This document shows positions 46,801-60,483 of a DNA stretch of 64,000 bases, one piece after another. Positions within the stretch are counted from its first letter, which is position 1; each line of letters opens with the position of its first letter. The DNA is from Paracyclopina nana (lineage: Eukaryota; Arthropoda; Copepoda; Cyclopoida; Cyclopettidae): positions 8,940,501 through 9,004,500 of the forward strand of contig JAGUCH010000002.1 in assembly GCA_019096065.1 (NCBI GenBank). Direction: 5' to 3'. Under the pieces are notes generated by a model. The model worked only from the letters and a program-made list of their open reading frames with translations, did not search any database and had not been told where the DNA came from. Both the position numbers and the translations under genes were made by a program.

Positions 46801-49800
46801 CAAATTGAGGCCGCATGTCGTTCACGTTCAAGATTGTGATATTGACGTTTGTGTTGCTGCCAAATTGGCCGTCCCACGCACCGACAGTCAGCCGGTATTC
46901 CTTGATGCCTTCATAGTCGAGCGGTTTGGCCACTCGGATGAAGCCAGTTTGCTCTTCAATTTTGAACGCTTTACCGGGGTCGCCAGAGATGATTTGATAG
47001 GTCGTTATGGAGGCTTCAGTATCCAAATCCTTGGCTCGAACCTCGATGACTTTGCTTCCGACATCCTGATCCTCTGGGACTTCAGCATGATAGGTCGATT
47101 GGGGAAAGTAGGGAGGATTGTCATTCTTGTCAGCAATTGCAATTCGAAATTTCTGCGGAGTCACATTAGGTCGGCCATTTTTGAGCAGTGCAGAGGGTGC
47201 TCCGTCCTCAGCATCGATGGTCACCGCATAGACAGCTTGCTCCTCGCGGTCAAACTCGGTCTTCGTTGTGATGAGGCCAGTGTCGCGATTGATTTCAAAT
47301 TTGTCCCTTATCGAGGCCGGGTTACGGTCCGAGATCTTGTAATATACTTTATTATTTGGATAAGTGCCGTCATTATCCACTGCTGACACGGTCATAACTG
47401 GAGTCCCGGCCTTTTCGTGCTCAAGCACATTCCCGGACTCAACATTGGTGAAAATGGGAGCCTGGTTGTTCTGGTCGGTGACTGTGACTGTCAGCTGGGC
47501 TTCAGCCACCAGATCGGGACTGTTGCGAACCTGGAGGGTCAACGTGTAGCTATTGACCTTCTCGTACTCCAAAGCCTTGGCGAGGTAAATACTGACAGAC
47601 CGGGTATCATCTTGATTCTGGACAGCTCTGAAGGTACCATCCTTGTTGGTCTTTTCTGTACGGCCGGACACCAGCTGGAAGAAAACGGTCTCGTCGTTTG
47701 GAATATTGGATCTTGCCACGTATCGGGCAATCGGCACCGAAAACTCGTTGTACATTTCGGGCAGCTTAATCTCGGGCCCTGGCCCATCAATGAATGAAGG
47801 CGGCTTGTTGTCACTTTCTCTCACTTCAAGGGTGACATCAATCTCGGTGGACTGCTTAGGGCTTCCCGAATCACTAGCAGTGGCCTTCAACTCAAAGATG
47901 TAGCCGATGGGCTTGTCCAGTTTTCGTTTCAGCGTGACCACGCCGGTCTTGTAGTGCCACTCGAAGTACTCAATGTCTCCTGGAATTCTGGAGGCCGTCA
48001 AATCGTAGACAATTTTTTGGTTGTCCCCCTCGTCGACATCCGTGGCGGAGACGCGCATGATCTGCACTCCCACTTGAGTGTCTTGGGCGACGGGCACGTC
48101 GTAGTTGGCCCTATCGAAAACGGGGCTGTTGTCATTTTTGTCCAGCACTTTGACGGCCAGCGTGCAGACGTCCTCGAGTTGAGGCCGCCCATTGTCGGAG
48201 GCTTTCACGGTGACGTGGACCAGTTTCTCGCGGTCAGGTTCGTCTCGGTTGAAGACCTGGAAGTGGAGAAGTAGTCATTTGGTTGCTTGCTTACAACATA
48301 TGAGTCTACAACAGGGCTTTCTGCTTTTTTACGACCCTTTTATGAACCCGACGGCTTTGAAATAGCCTTCGGCCTTCGAGGTGGTAATTGCATGTGAGGA
48401 CGACAACACGGACGAAGAACTCATTGAGAAACTCAATTAGGCTTTACGAGGCCCTTATCGCGCCTGCTACTACGGTGAGCTTCCGTGAGCCCGACGTTTT
48501 ACAGCAGTTTTCTGCCCTATACCAAGCAGTTTTTGGATAAAGCGGGCAGTGGAAAATACATGTAGCTTGTCATAAAACAGCTATGGCGCCAATTACTTCA
48601 TTAGAAAGCTCCAGCCTGGAGCGGTGAAAAATTCGCCAAGCCAATTAAGGGAGCTAGATATTGACGACAACATGTCGTCGTTTTTTCAAAGGACAATGCA
48701 GAAGATGAAAATGATGTTGGCTCAGGGAGCGGAACAGCGCCGTCATCGAGGAAGTTCTTTTTGGTCGACAAAGACAAAAAATAAACACACAAAAGTTTTC
48801 CCCTCTTTTGAATAAACATAAAAGAAATTGAGGCCGTGCTCCACCAACGAAAAGTTCAAGATGCCGCGGAACTCCATTGCAATTACTACAGCTATACATG
48901 CACTATGTAAGATTTAGTAGCCTTCGGCAAATTATCAGCTGCAAATATCAGCAATGGAAAATAAGCCCAAGTTACAGAGTGTACGAGGCAGCATCTGGCC
49001 GCCAAATATCTACAGCTAGCAAGAGAGGTCAAGAAGTTAGATAAAGAGTAGATTTTGCATTAGGGCTGCTGGGGAAATTTATGACTGGCCTTCGAGTACG
49101 TTTTGGTATTCAATTGACGTCATTTTCAAACTTCGATTACCCAGGGAGTGAAAATTAAATTCCTTAGTTTTCCTACGCCGCCCATAAAAACTGAATGTGC
49201 TCAGCTAGATGGGAGAATTTCCTCCCATTTTCCACGCCACCAAATAAATAAGGGCAAAGCGTCGGCGTCGTGAGATTTGTAGTCTAGTAGATCAAGCTGA
49301 AGTTGACACTTCCAAGCATACTCGAGCAAGGATTACCAGCAAGAATAGATGCTTGAGCAAATAAATGTCCCCTCCCTATGCTCGGCTGATTAATAAATAA
49401 AAAATACGCAGCTGGTCGCTTCGTAAATATAGGCCGCGTGTCTGAAGCGACGCATGATAGCTAGATAAAAGGCGAATGCACTTTTTAGCCACTGACAACA
49501 TTATCTGACCAAAAGATCTGTCAGCGAAGAAGCAGTCAAGCCAGAGTTTCAATAACTTGAAAACTCACTTCGCACTAAATTGCTGCCCAATTCACGATGG
49601 GAAAAAAACTGGATAAATAATATGCGCAGTTCTTTTTAGAGTCTCCCCTTTCTTTTGTTCGTTTTCGTGGCATAGTTTGACATTATAAGCAAGGCTTATT
49701 CCGCAAGCGAGCGCACACAGTACACGGGAGGAACAAAAGGGAAATAGATTTGTCTCCGAAAACTAATTAATTCAGGTTAGCCAAGTATGTATTTGCTTTA

Positions 49801-52800
49801 AGGGCCGGCGGCCAAAGACTGGCTTCCTTCACCGCCAAAATTGCCTTTATGACATGGCAGCAAGTGAATAAAGTTACTTTAGCTTCAATTAGAGATCGGT
49901 ATCTGTTTACAATCCCTCGTTAGGTTACGGAATGACCTTATTCGTTATCGACGTAACAGCACCAAACGAAGGAAAGCAGAGCGCCACATTTCATACGATT
50001 AATTTCACGCTTAGTAAAACAGAGCTGGGCGAGACTTTGTGATATTTGATACGACAGCTTCAATGCAAATTAAAATCCCTGCTTCGAGAGAAGAAGGAGC
50101 ATGAATCATCAAGAATGCCTGTTATTTTGGTGGGAAAAAGAGAAACCTGTTATTTTTATCAAAATCTACCCAGGCCTCTGAGAGCTCGGCCCAGCCGCAA
50201 CAACCGTGAACAAATTAACTCTCTAATTTCACCCAATGAGTTAGTTGCTGCAGCTTCTATTTCCTAGAATTACCAAGAGTCGACGAAAGACAAGAGTCAC
50301 GAGAGCATATGCATACAAATCGTGACCTCGCTTGAACTCGTCAAAAACAGTCCACGGCAAGTGACTTTTTGGTGCAAAAGTGGCCCTTGAAGGAACCTGG
50401 AAAACCAGGAAACCTGGCCTGTGACAATAGTCATGTTTAGTAGCAGCAACATCCGTATGACCCCACATTCAATTTGTTGGGAGAAGTTTCTCCTTCCTGA
50501 GGTGTGACGAATGATTCAGCTGGCGCAAACACAAAGGAGCCTCCTTCTCTACCTTCCTCTGAGTCACAACGAAGAACCAGCCAAGGCAAAATTGGAATGT
50601 CGATGATGCAAAAGAAGCAGTGGGCTTTGTTATCTGGGAAGCAACTTGTCATCATGCAACCTTGACACAGGATTCAATTGGATCGAGATTATCATCATAA
50701 CAATAATGGCTGGCAGGAGCCTTGGGTAGAAACTTTTTATCCGCATTAGAATTATTTGCTCGGCAAGAAATGAGCCATAAATGTTGTTGAATGGCCCAGG
50801 CAATCACGCGCAATTGTATTCCAACATCCGGCAAAAGTTCCAATAGAAAGTGGTCCGTCTTCGTGCAGTTTCTTTGCCGTTGCTGACTTTTCGCAAATAA
50901 TAGCATAAAGAGATCAGGTTGCTCAACAAAGACGACAACTGCGCATAAGGTAGGCATTAAAATTCTTCGATGGTGGAAGAAGCCTACCTGGATTACTAGG
51001 ATGACAAAGAAAAACTTACTGCATTAGTTGTCAGCCATCCTGTGCTGGGGTCGATGATGAACTTGTTGTTGGTCGAAACAATCGAGTAAGCAATTTGACC
51101 ATTGGGACCGGTTCCGTCTTCGTCAGTGGCAAACACACGAATTACCCGTGTACCTGGAAAGGAACAAAAACATTTTACTCACACTTAGCTCAACGAGACG
51201 GCTTAAAAATGGCGGAAAAAGAGATGAACGTGAGAGAAGAACACTTGTGCATGGCTTAGGCTGCTTTATTTTCTGAAAAGGAAATCTCGCTGTCATTTAA
51301 GTCAAAACTCCCGCACAGAGCCAGGCCATCATCATGATTTTTGAGTCGTTCCCCCCCACTGCGCATCTCTTTTGGATCAAATCGATGATCTGCTTTTAGA
51401 GCAGCTCGATTCTATCATATCGTCGTCGTTTTTCGGGCTCCATCCATACATAGATCTCAAAGATCATAAAGATCGTAAAGATCACTGATCTTTGTGATCT
51501 ATAAATGGACATTTTTTGTAAATATTTAGATCACTGTGGTAGACGCGCTAGCTAAGCTTATCTATATATGGACATTTTCTAGCTAGTGAAAACTGATATT
51601 CATAATTAGATCACAATCAGTGTTTATGATCTATAAGTGGTCCTTTTAAGATCATTAATTGAAGACTCTACACAGCTTTTTACTTAGCCTAGGATAAGCT
51701 ACATTGATTTATTTAAAAATGCAAGACTTGACTGAAGAATGCAATATTATTCTGTCTTAAATCAAAATGGTGTCAATATTACTAATATTTTTCATAAACT
51801 CAGTCTTTCAGAACAGTGGAGACAAAATGCCAAAGAGCAATTTCAATTTCATACAGTATTAGTTGGCTTTTAGTTCCTTTCTTTTTTATTGCAACTCACA
51901 TCAACCTGAGGGCTAAATACCCTATTCCCTGACTAAACTAAATAAAATAAAATGAGCAAAATATCCCAGAGCCAACTGAGGAATAGTCTGCCTTTTCAAA
52001 TAAATCAATTAAGGGCCTGTTCACTTGCATATTATGGCTGTTATTTTGTCAAAATACTGGAGAGAAATACTGAAACACTGAGAATTTTAATGTTGGTGTT
52101 GGATGGCTTTTGATAGGAAAAGACCAATTCCGAAGTCAAAATCTGAAAAATGATTTTATAAGTACCACATATTTGCAAATATTAGATTATGTCGCACCTA
52201 ATTTTGTTAATATTATTGCAGGTGAACAAGGCCTTAGTTTACCCTAGACTTTTGAAAAAAATGTGCAGATCATAAACACTGACTGTGATCTAAATATGAA
52301 TCTCTGTTTTCTGTAAATAGAAAATGTCCATACATAGATCACTTTGCTAGCGCGTCCACCACTATAATCTAAGTATTAACAAAAAATGTCCATTTATAGA
52401 TCACAAAGATCAGTGATCTTTACGATCTTTATGATCTTTGTGATCTATATATCAATAGAGCGCGTTTTTCGGAGTAAAACCAAAGTCGTGTAAGAAGCAA
52501 ATCGTGATTCCGCCAGAATTTCCCCCTTGCTCGCAAGCTGTTTTTCTTCAGTCGTCAGTCATTTCATGGCAAGGATGAGAATGACAGCGGCCCTCGGAGC
52601 CATGAATTTGCCAGACACAATTTTCCATTGTGTGCACGCCCAATGCAAGTTCTTTTAATTGCATGAATAAAATCCTGGCAATGCCTGGCTGGCTTGCCTT
52701 GGCCAGACTCCTGAACTCATAAACAACATGAGCGAGCATAAAAGTTCGCTGTTTAATATCTCGATATTATAATACACAAGGGTAGTCGAAGTAGCCAAGT

Positions 52801-55800
52801 TTCACCCGATCCGGATCATAATCCCCAGCTAGCCTCATTTTTGAAGAGCTCCCAACCAGAAATTTTCGCAATTTTTGACTTACTTTTGGGTCACTTTTGT
52901 TGTTGCTCAAAGTATCCACAATTTGTCAAATTTGTGTCAAATACCCGTGACGAAATAGCACCTTTTTGTTGAACTCAGTTTAGTCAGCGATCAAAGTGGA
53001 GTCTCACAAAACCAGCATAAAAATTACACTTAAAACATCAACAAAATTGTACTCAAAAACCTAACAAATCAGTCATTATGTTACACCTACATATGTACTG
53101 ATTGAGTCATAAAAACTGGGTAAGCGCTATGGCCAATTTGGCCTCAACCAGAAATTTTTGAAAATTTTGAAGAACTTCTGTGCGACTTTTTGGTAACACA
53201 GAAATCCCCCAATTTTGGCATTATCCATTAGGAAAAAGGTGCTAGGAATGAGAGTATCATTCAAAAATATTTAGATATTTGGCCAATAGATGGCTGACTT
53301 TGCAAGTCTATCTCACATCAGACAAGATGTGCTATTGTCCTTTTAGATGGGACTTGTGAGAGAGATATTATTTTTATCATACTTACTTCTCTAACTTACT
53401 GGCTTCTTGATTTGTTTTAAATATTTCATATTTCCATAATAATATTGAAAATAAAATTATTTTTACTTCAATACTAATTTAGTTTGGACCAAAAGCTATT
53501 AGCAATATTTTTGAAACTCTCAATGCTTTGCAAAGTTGTAATTATAATTACTTTTAAATAAAATAGGTTTGATAGCAGAGCCATCTCTTAATAATTTGCT
53601 AAGCTAGAATTATAAATTCTTGAATTTTTCCTAAAGGTTAAGCAGGGCTTTTGTGACTTACATAAGAGTGACTCAAAGTGGGTAATTTGAGGCTGAAATC
53701 CATGACGAAAAGCATTTTTTGTGGAACTCAACTTCCAATTGAAAAAAAGTGTTGTGTTCAATTTGTGTGACTCAGAATTGGCTCAACCTTGAGTGACACA
53801 AGAGTATGCTTAATTTGTGTGACACAAACATCAAAAAGCTCTGTTTTCAACGAAATTGTGTTCAGTTTGTGGAACATAAATGTTAAACATGTTTGTGTCA
53901 AACAAACTTGTGTAAGGTTAGGTATAACTAAACTTCAACATATCTGTGGAATAAACAATATCTGCTGAGTTCAACAAAATTGTGCTCAATTTGTGATACA
54001 CAAAAAACAAACAAATCGGACACATGAAAATTGTGGCCGTTTTGGTTCGAAGTTCTCGAATGAAATTTCTGGTTGGGCTCATACACTACTACACGACATT
54101 TCTCACAACTACTACACTCTCCCCTCCCTGCTAACATGAAACGAATGTTTATGGTTACTATAAAGGAGCTGAGCGATTGGCGATTGTCTACAAATCCGAA
54201 GATGGCAGCAGTAGCTGCCAACCGAAGAGAGAGAGGAAGGGAGAGTTTCGCGTGCAATAAAGCCATAAAATTCGAAATTGCTTCGCGTAAAGACGGCTGA
54301 CGATGATGCGTCACAAAGCAGAGCAACTTATTTGCGATTGGGGGGCGAGTTCGATTCCCCCGGGAAGTAGTTAGCCGCTAAAAAAAACCACCAGGCTCAA
54401 AACGTTAATTCTTGACGACGTCAAAGACACAATCACGAGAGCGTAATTAGAGCTCCTTAACAAAAGAGCTCGTTTTCTGGTAAGTGTATAATTAGCACCA
54501 GCAGCTACTTGCTCGGGTGATGATTACTCGGAGGAGAAGGTCCAATTTGAATGTTATAGCTAGCGCAGCCGATCTGTTCAGACATTTCCCCCTCACTCGG
54601 GTGATTGTGGAACGATTGATACACCGCACAGCAGCTAATGGATGATGTCAATTTAGTGCAAAGCTGGAAAACATGTCGGCTAGCCTTATGAGATAATGAC
54701 GACCCGAAGCAGCAGCAGCGTTGCTGCCATTCGAGCGAAATGCAATTTCCAGCGCACTCTCGTTGCTACTTAGGTAGTACACGAAATAGGCGCACGAAAG
54801 AGGAGCAGCAAGTTTCCAATCTCAGCTCATTTGCAATATAAAAGGAGTAGTGAGTGAGAAAGCCTCTGATGGATGATGATGATGAGAAGAAATATATATT
54901 CCGCACTTTCTTGCGGCTGCCTCAGGAAACAAACCTCATTTTGTGCGCCGGCTCTTCGTTACAACTTGGCATTTTCGCTGCTATCAAGGTGAGTATGAAG
55001 GAGCTTTTTGCATGTCTTAAACCCCTAATGAATTTATTATCGCAGCCCCCCACTCTGACAAACACACACCTACTTTGGCTTCAAGCCCTTCGTCGCCTTG
55101 CATGCCAAGGGTTTCCATTACATTTTCTGGTCGAGTAGGTACTGCTGCGACAACCCATGCGCGCTCGGTCATTTTTCGCATAGCAAAGCCATAATTCACC
55201 TAAATACGCGGCGCAACATGAAAAATCCCATGAATCTCATATTATTACTATGCAAGTGGGTTCACTAAATCAATAACAAGCGGAATTTATGCGAGCCACA
55301 CATCCCGTTTCCTCTATAGGTAGAAGCAGAGCAGTTGCCGTCGCTGCAGCGCTCGAGGAAAGAAGCGAGGCAAAAAAGAGCGATTTTCCGGTGAAAATGT
55401 GCATATGGGTGGTGATAATATCAAAACGCACATAACTCCACGTCGCAACTCCTGATGGATGAGGCACAAACATGAATCATGTTTGTCACACTAAAGGACG
55501 AAAATTCGCGCCAGCCAGCAGGTGGACAAGCAATCCATAACATTTGGGCAGCTGCCCTCCTCCTCCAATTGATGCCGGGGGTCATCCATTTTCTAATAAG
55601 CCCTAACAAGAGCAGACAAAACAGAATAAGTGCTGCTTGCTTGCGGGGAATTTCAAGCTGTTACCCTCTTTCATCGAGAGAACTCCATTTCTTCCTCAGC
55701 TTTCTCATTTTGACCGAAGAATGTTAATGAGGTAGCATTCGACGACTTTGGGAATGCACGTGTGCATGAGCTCCTCCATATGAGAGTGGAGCAATTTCCT

Positions 55801-58800
55801 GATGGCGCCAACGTTAACCGTGATTTCGGCAAATGAGCCGTTTTATTGCTTTGCCACAGTGCATGACAAACAAGAAGAAGACGACGACGACAACTGCCAA
55901 AACACGAGGAAGCGCATCATCATCTTCATTTTCGAAAATTGCGACGACAACAATTGCCACTGCGTACATATGGATGAGCCCAACCTTGGATCGGGTAATG
56001 GTGAGACCATTCCACTTTTTCTCGACTGCACTGACAAGCACAATTTGAAAACTTTGTGCAAAGCAATACTACTTTTTCTGCACTGTAGCAGCAGTTGAGC
56101 AGCAGAACTTTTTTCTTCCCCGGCTATGATTCATGAGATGGCATAGAATCCGGCGGAAAGAAGATATGGACTGGCGAGAGAGCCTATTTTCTGCCACACT
56201 TTATCTGGGGCTACATAACTTATCCCAAATGTGCAGAGCACACAATCAATTGAATTGTCATCGTTATGAAGTCTAACAGGAGCAGCAGTGGAGCGTGAAA
56301 ACTTTGCTGGTAGCTGTGGTGGTGAAAGTTGCCACTTCAAAAGGAGGAGCTGCTGCAGCAGGAACGGCATTTACTTTCAGCACACTTTACAGATATAAAC
56401 TTTTCAACGCTTTCCTCACAATTGCCGTCGTAATCATTTCTTGGGATCGCGGGGAGTAGTCCTGACAACATTGCCCTGGCTACACATTTCATTGATTGCA
56501 GCCATGCTTTACTCCCATATATCAAAGTCATGTGACATTCATATCCACCTCCTTTTTCGACTACCAACAACTCATAGCAGTGGCTTTGCTTTGCGTCAGG
56601 GGTGTGTGCAGCTCGGAGAAAGCCACCACGACACAGTAGAAATGGAGTACTAGTTGATTACCTAGCTATTTACTCCGCGCTGCACTTAAGAAGAAGTGAG
56701 TGTACGAACCCCAAACAACCAACAAATACTCATATATATGAATACAAATGACTCCCCTGAAAAAAGCCCTAGTTGAGAGCCCCTTTTAGCGGTTGCGCTC
56801 TATTAAGCTACAATTTCGTCTGCCACAGCGTAATTGTGAACTAGGCATAATTTATGCCTCCAGCCTTCGCGCTCATTAATAACCAAACGTGTAACCAGAG
56901 CTATAGACAAAATAATTACCTGCCTCGGAGCGCCTACTGAAATGAGCAAACACTAATCTCAATTTGGCGCAAGCGATGTCACAGAATAGTCTATCGATTA
57001 AGCACCACCAAGATTAATCGCCAATCTTATTCGCTGCCACAACTTGTAACAACGAGAAGTCGGTAAGCACGGACAAAAGAGTTGCACCGAGCTAAGTGTT
57101 TTTGCCGAAGGGGTGCCAAGACATGATTTGTGGCCGAAAACATGTACTAATTCTGCGAGGTAACGGCTCGCCTGGCATATACGGCTTGTCATTAGCCAAC
57201 TCCCAAGGGAGCTTTTCGCCTTTGGCAAAGCAAATATTAAGCTCTACCCGCTACGACAGCTCTATTACCCGGCAAAGAATTGGAGGTAGCTTCAAAAGGC
57301 TTCATCACAAAAAAGAAGGAGCTCGCATTTTTATGGAGTTAGAAAAAAAGGAGGGAAGGCTTCCACTACTACGCGCACGCACGCATCAGCCTATAAAACG
57401 TCGCGCCTAATTAATTGGTAGGGACACGTGAGCTTTTGATACCCCGATCAATTATTGGCTGCCGTTATGCTATGCTCTCCCTGTAATCTTTTGTATGATT
57501 CACCCTGAAACCCATCAGTAGCAGAGCAGATACTAGGAAAGTTCATCCACCCTCGTCTTCGCAGTTCCGTACTAGCGGTATTTGGAGAATCGAAAATAAT
57601 GCACGTGTGGCTTTCGAGGGACGTGGAGAGGAGGGATATGTCAACATTGCCGTAATGAAAATCATTGTAATTTCACATTGAGAAGACAGCAGCAGGCAAA
57701 GTAGGAAGTGGATAACACGACAGCAGCAGCAGCTGAGTAAATTCTTTTTAGGCAAAGGGAAAGCCGGTAAAATCTGCGACGACGACGACGACATGCACGA
57801 GATTAGAAAGCTTTTTTCTTGTCTTAAAAGAAGGCTAATTTCTAGGCTCGAAAAAAGCAGAGTAAGTTTGAGCAATTCCAAGTTCTTTGAGCGTAGTCGA
57901 AATACTTGGGGGACCATTCGTTGTGGTTAAAAGTGTCGGCACTCGAACTGCTACTTACTAGGAGTGAGCGCCGAGTCCCTTGGGAAAACTGAATACAGGG
58001 AATCGAGAAGTTTTTCGTGCGCCGCACCAAGGCACAATGGCTTCAACTTTTCGCAGTGCCACTACACTGGTCCAAAGGCCAATTATTCGCCTCATACTGT
58101 CCTTTTCTTCGCAAGTTGGAGCAGCAGCAGCAGTAGCAGCTGGTGCGGCAATACGATAGCCATCGACTTTCTATCTGTATCCCATAGTTAACGAAAGTAA
58201 ATTGATTCACCTCGCGCTCCAACTCCCACGCAAAATGGCTTTTGGTAGCCATATTAAAAAGCGCGGAGAACGCACTAGGTTGCAGCAGCACAGCAGAAAT
58301 ATTGTTGCTTTCTTTCTTCCACGAGCGAAGATGATGTGGAGTGCCGCATTACGGTAATTGTAGGCAGAATCTGTATTTAGGACTCTCCAGCGGCCTTCCT
58401 TTGCAAGCGGTCGACATCATTTTTGATAACGGCATAATTCAAGGAAGTAGCGCTCATAAATTCACCCCTTCTGTCTACTCCCTTATCAGATTGGTTGAGA
58501 GCTTTGCTCCATTATGAATCTCCTCTATCATCCTCCAGAATTTCATCACCGTAGCCAAAAGGGATTTCACGACTAATCAAACTCCCCCAATCATGATGAC
58601 TTTGGAAGCTGTCTTCTTCTTTGTCACCTACCCTAAATTCATTCAATGTTTGCCAAAAGCGATCAATGGCGCCAATTTTGCACACTCTCATCTCCTGGCG
58701 GAACACAGCAACGCAGCGGAGCTTTCTCGCGATTTATTCATCGCTTGGAACATCTGTCTGCGGTGGAAGACTCGGGGTCGGTCACACTATATCCAATCAT

Positions 58801-60483
58801 GGCATGCACTTTCATACCGCCACACCAGTGGTTGCAGCAAGAAGAAAGACTAGACTACAGTTGACAGGAGCAAGAAAAAAGTTTGCTGCTGAACAAAAAC
58901 CGAAACACTCCACCACTACAACTACTCGGCTCAGAACTTTCCGAGACAAGCAGATTTTCAAACACACTAAATAAAAACGGTCCTGTATTTGGCTATATGT
59001 CGACGGCAGATGCTGCAGCATTTTGGCAAAAGCCTTTTTGTTGCCGTCCTCGTCCCCTCGCTATCCCTATATTTGTTGCTAATTGGACATCGAGTCCGGA
59101 TATGGGCTAAAAGTTGCTGCCATCATGAGACATCGTCATTGCGTGTTTCTGACAAAACAATGCACATGTCGAGCTGTGGATGATGATCCATACAACTAGA
59201 GTAGAGCAGTAGTGAATGCTGCAGCAAAATATCAACGTCGTGCACGGCCTCGAGGATTGATCAGGGATTAGGGACAGCCGAAGGGGATAGATAGTGGCAG
59301 TTATTGACCTCTCGACATTCTGCCAGCCTGACTTTGAAAAACCTCAAGAAAGTTTCTTTTGGGCGAAGCAGCCATCTAATGATGCGGCACGCAACACCGC
59401 ATGATGAAAATGATGAGGGAAGATGATGATCACCAGCAGAAGAAGGAGCCGCAGCCTGTTCCACGACGATATGCAGCCGAGAGTATACTTTCTAGTTAGC
59501 AACGACACACATGATAGGTTGCCAAGTGTCTTTCCACCGTCAAGACACTTGTGCGGATTTAAACATAGGTCGAGTGCTGCAGCAAGAAAATATCATTACG
59601 CCTTGAATTCAAGACGGGGGAAGAGGATCGAGTGACGGATGATGACGAATGACGACTATAGGTAGAGCCGCTAATCATCGCCTCGATCCTTCCAAGCTAA
59701 ATCGAAAAACTTGGCTACCGCACCATGCCGCGCGCGACGGGCAAAAAACAACTCCTTTACTCACTGTTCTTGACAGAATACGGCACGGCGTGCAAAAATA
59801 TGGCTCGGCTGTTGAAAACATGCAAGAATTTGGACTCAACAGCCACATCAGCCGAGGTCATCTCCCTGATGACAATGACAAAGGTTTCACTTTCCTCCAT
59901 GCTGCTCGAGAAAGATCTCGCCGATGCGATAGCGTGCGTTCAATACGAGAAGAAGGATTATTAATTGGGCTCTTGTACATTTTTTAGCCATGACTAACGC
60001 ACACTCACGACTCTTCGAACGAAAAATGCATGACTCGCCAGAAAACGCCAAGACTGTGAAGGTGTCAATTTTCAATAAGTCTGTCAAAAAGTTTGCCAAG
60101 TTGAGAGGAGTAGCAAAATTGTCGTCCCGCTATTTACCGACGACGGCTAGAAAATCGATGAAGCCTTTTAGCTGCTCCTACGCCACTCCGCAACCGCAAA
60201 TAGTTGAATAATTCAAAGGAATACACTACTAAGAAGAGCAATTAAATTGGCATTTAAGCTGCTTACCGACTGGCGACTCCTCCATGACTTCGGGCTTGTA
60301 GTCGTCGCACCTCTCGAACTTGGGCTTGTGGACGTTTTCCTGCTGCTCGGCCACAACATCACGGCCTCCAGTCGACACGACGGGGTCACGGCGGTGCCGT
60401 CCATGTCGGGTCAGGGCAAGGGCCGTAGGACTCCCCACCAGGAGGAGGACTAAGGCCCCAAAAAGCACTAGGCGCTTGGTCAT
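43801..60483 (-). CDS. shg: Type IV classical cadherin (shotgun / DE-cadherin-like)
   Basis: Six minus-strand exons (60483-60267, 51153-51020, 48256-44721, 44667-44404, 44333-44129, 44058-43801) join in phase to 1537 residues; Drosophila DE-cadherin has about 1507. In order: a signal peptide ([15 protein letters not shown]); a basic RHGRHRRDP stretch that may be a processing site; extracellular cadherin repeats starting [16 protein letters not shown]; a non-chordate-type region ([16 protein letters not shown]); one EGF module ([12 protein letters not shown]); one LamG module; a membrane span (about 1355-1378, [20 protein letters not shown]); and a cytoplasmic tail. The tail has the p120-binding type sequence [20 protein letters not shown] and the beta-catenin-binding region ([20 protein letters not shown]). 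A single EGF and LamG mark type IV rather than the larger type III N-cadherins. I count eight repeats, the last divergent. It should serve adherens junctions with beta- and alpha-catenin. Exon 3 alone codes for 3.5 kb. Confidence 0.92.
48257..51019. other. Cadherin intron 2
   Basis: A 2.76 kb intron between exons 2 and 3, with GTAAGT and TTCCAG ends. The DNA is unremarkable; I found no paired repeats, RNA gene or additional cadherin exon. Confidence 0.5.
51436..52462. mobile_element. Mutator-like non-autonomous TIR element 2
   Basis: A 1027-base element in cadherin intron 1 has long terminal inverted repeats of about 200 bases. The arms share AAAGATCATAAAGATCGTAA and GATCTATAAATGGACATTTT, as well as GACGCGCTAGC. 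It is flanked by an exact 9-base direct repeat, CGTTTTTCG, at 51427-51435 and 52463-52471. Its outer ends (GGCTCCATCCATACATAGAT and, inverted, CGCTCTATTGATATATAGAT) resemble those of the element at 38408-39307. The arms carry GATC roughly every ten bases. There is no transposase. Confidence 0.8.
52852..54077. mobile_element. Transposon with CCCAACCAGAAATTT ends, copy 2
   Basis: CCCAACCAGAAATTTT at 52852 is matched in inverse orientation by AAATTTCTGGTTGGG ending at 54077. Further in, TTTTTGTTGAACTCAG near 52964 is mirrored near 53970. Another internal CAACCAGAAATTTTTG near 53146 suggests a composite or rearranged copy. It has the same termini as 27280-27553, is 1226 bases long and has no transposase. 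It lies in cadherin intron 1. Confidence 0.6.
54078..60266. other. Proximal part of cadherin intron 1
   Basis: About 6.2 kb of intron without recognised elements. It has short CAG/GAC-rich runs (for example near 55865 and 57725) and many short random frames. As the first intron of a developmental gene it is a plausible place for enhancers, but I see no specific site. Confidence 0.4.

Noticed and set aside
54335-54370. B-box-like GAGTTCGATTCCCC, possible tRNA or SINE
   Set aside because: A tRNA T-arm can be drawn, but no A box or D arm lies at the right distance upstream.
54854-55138. 94-codon plus-strand frame in cadherin intron 1
   Set aside because: No similarity to cadherin or any other family and no supporting splice context.
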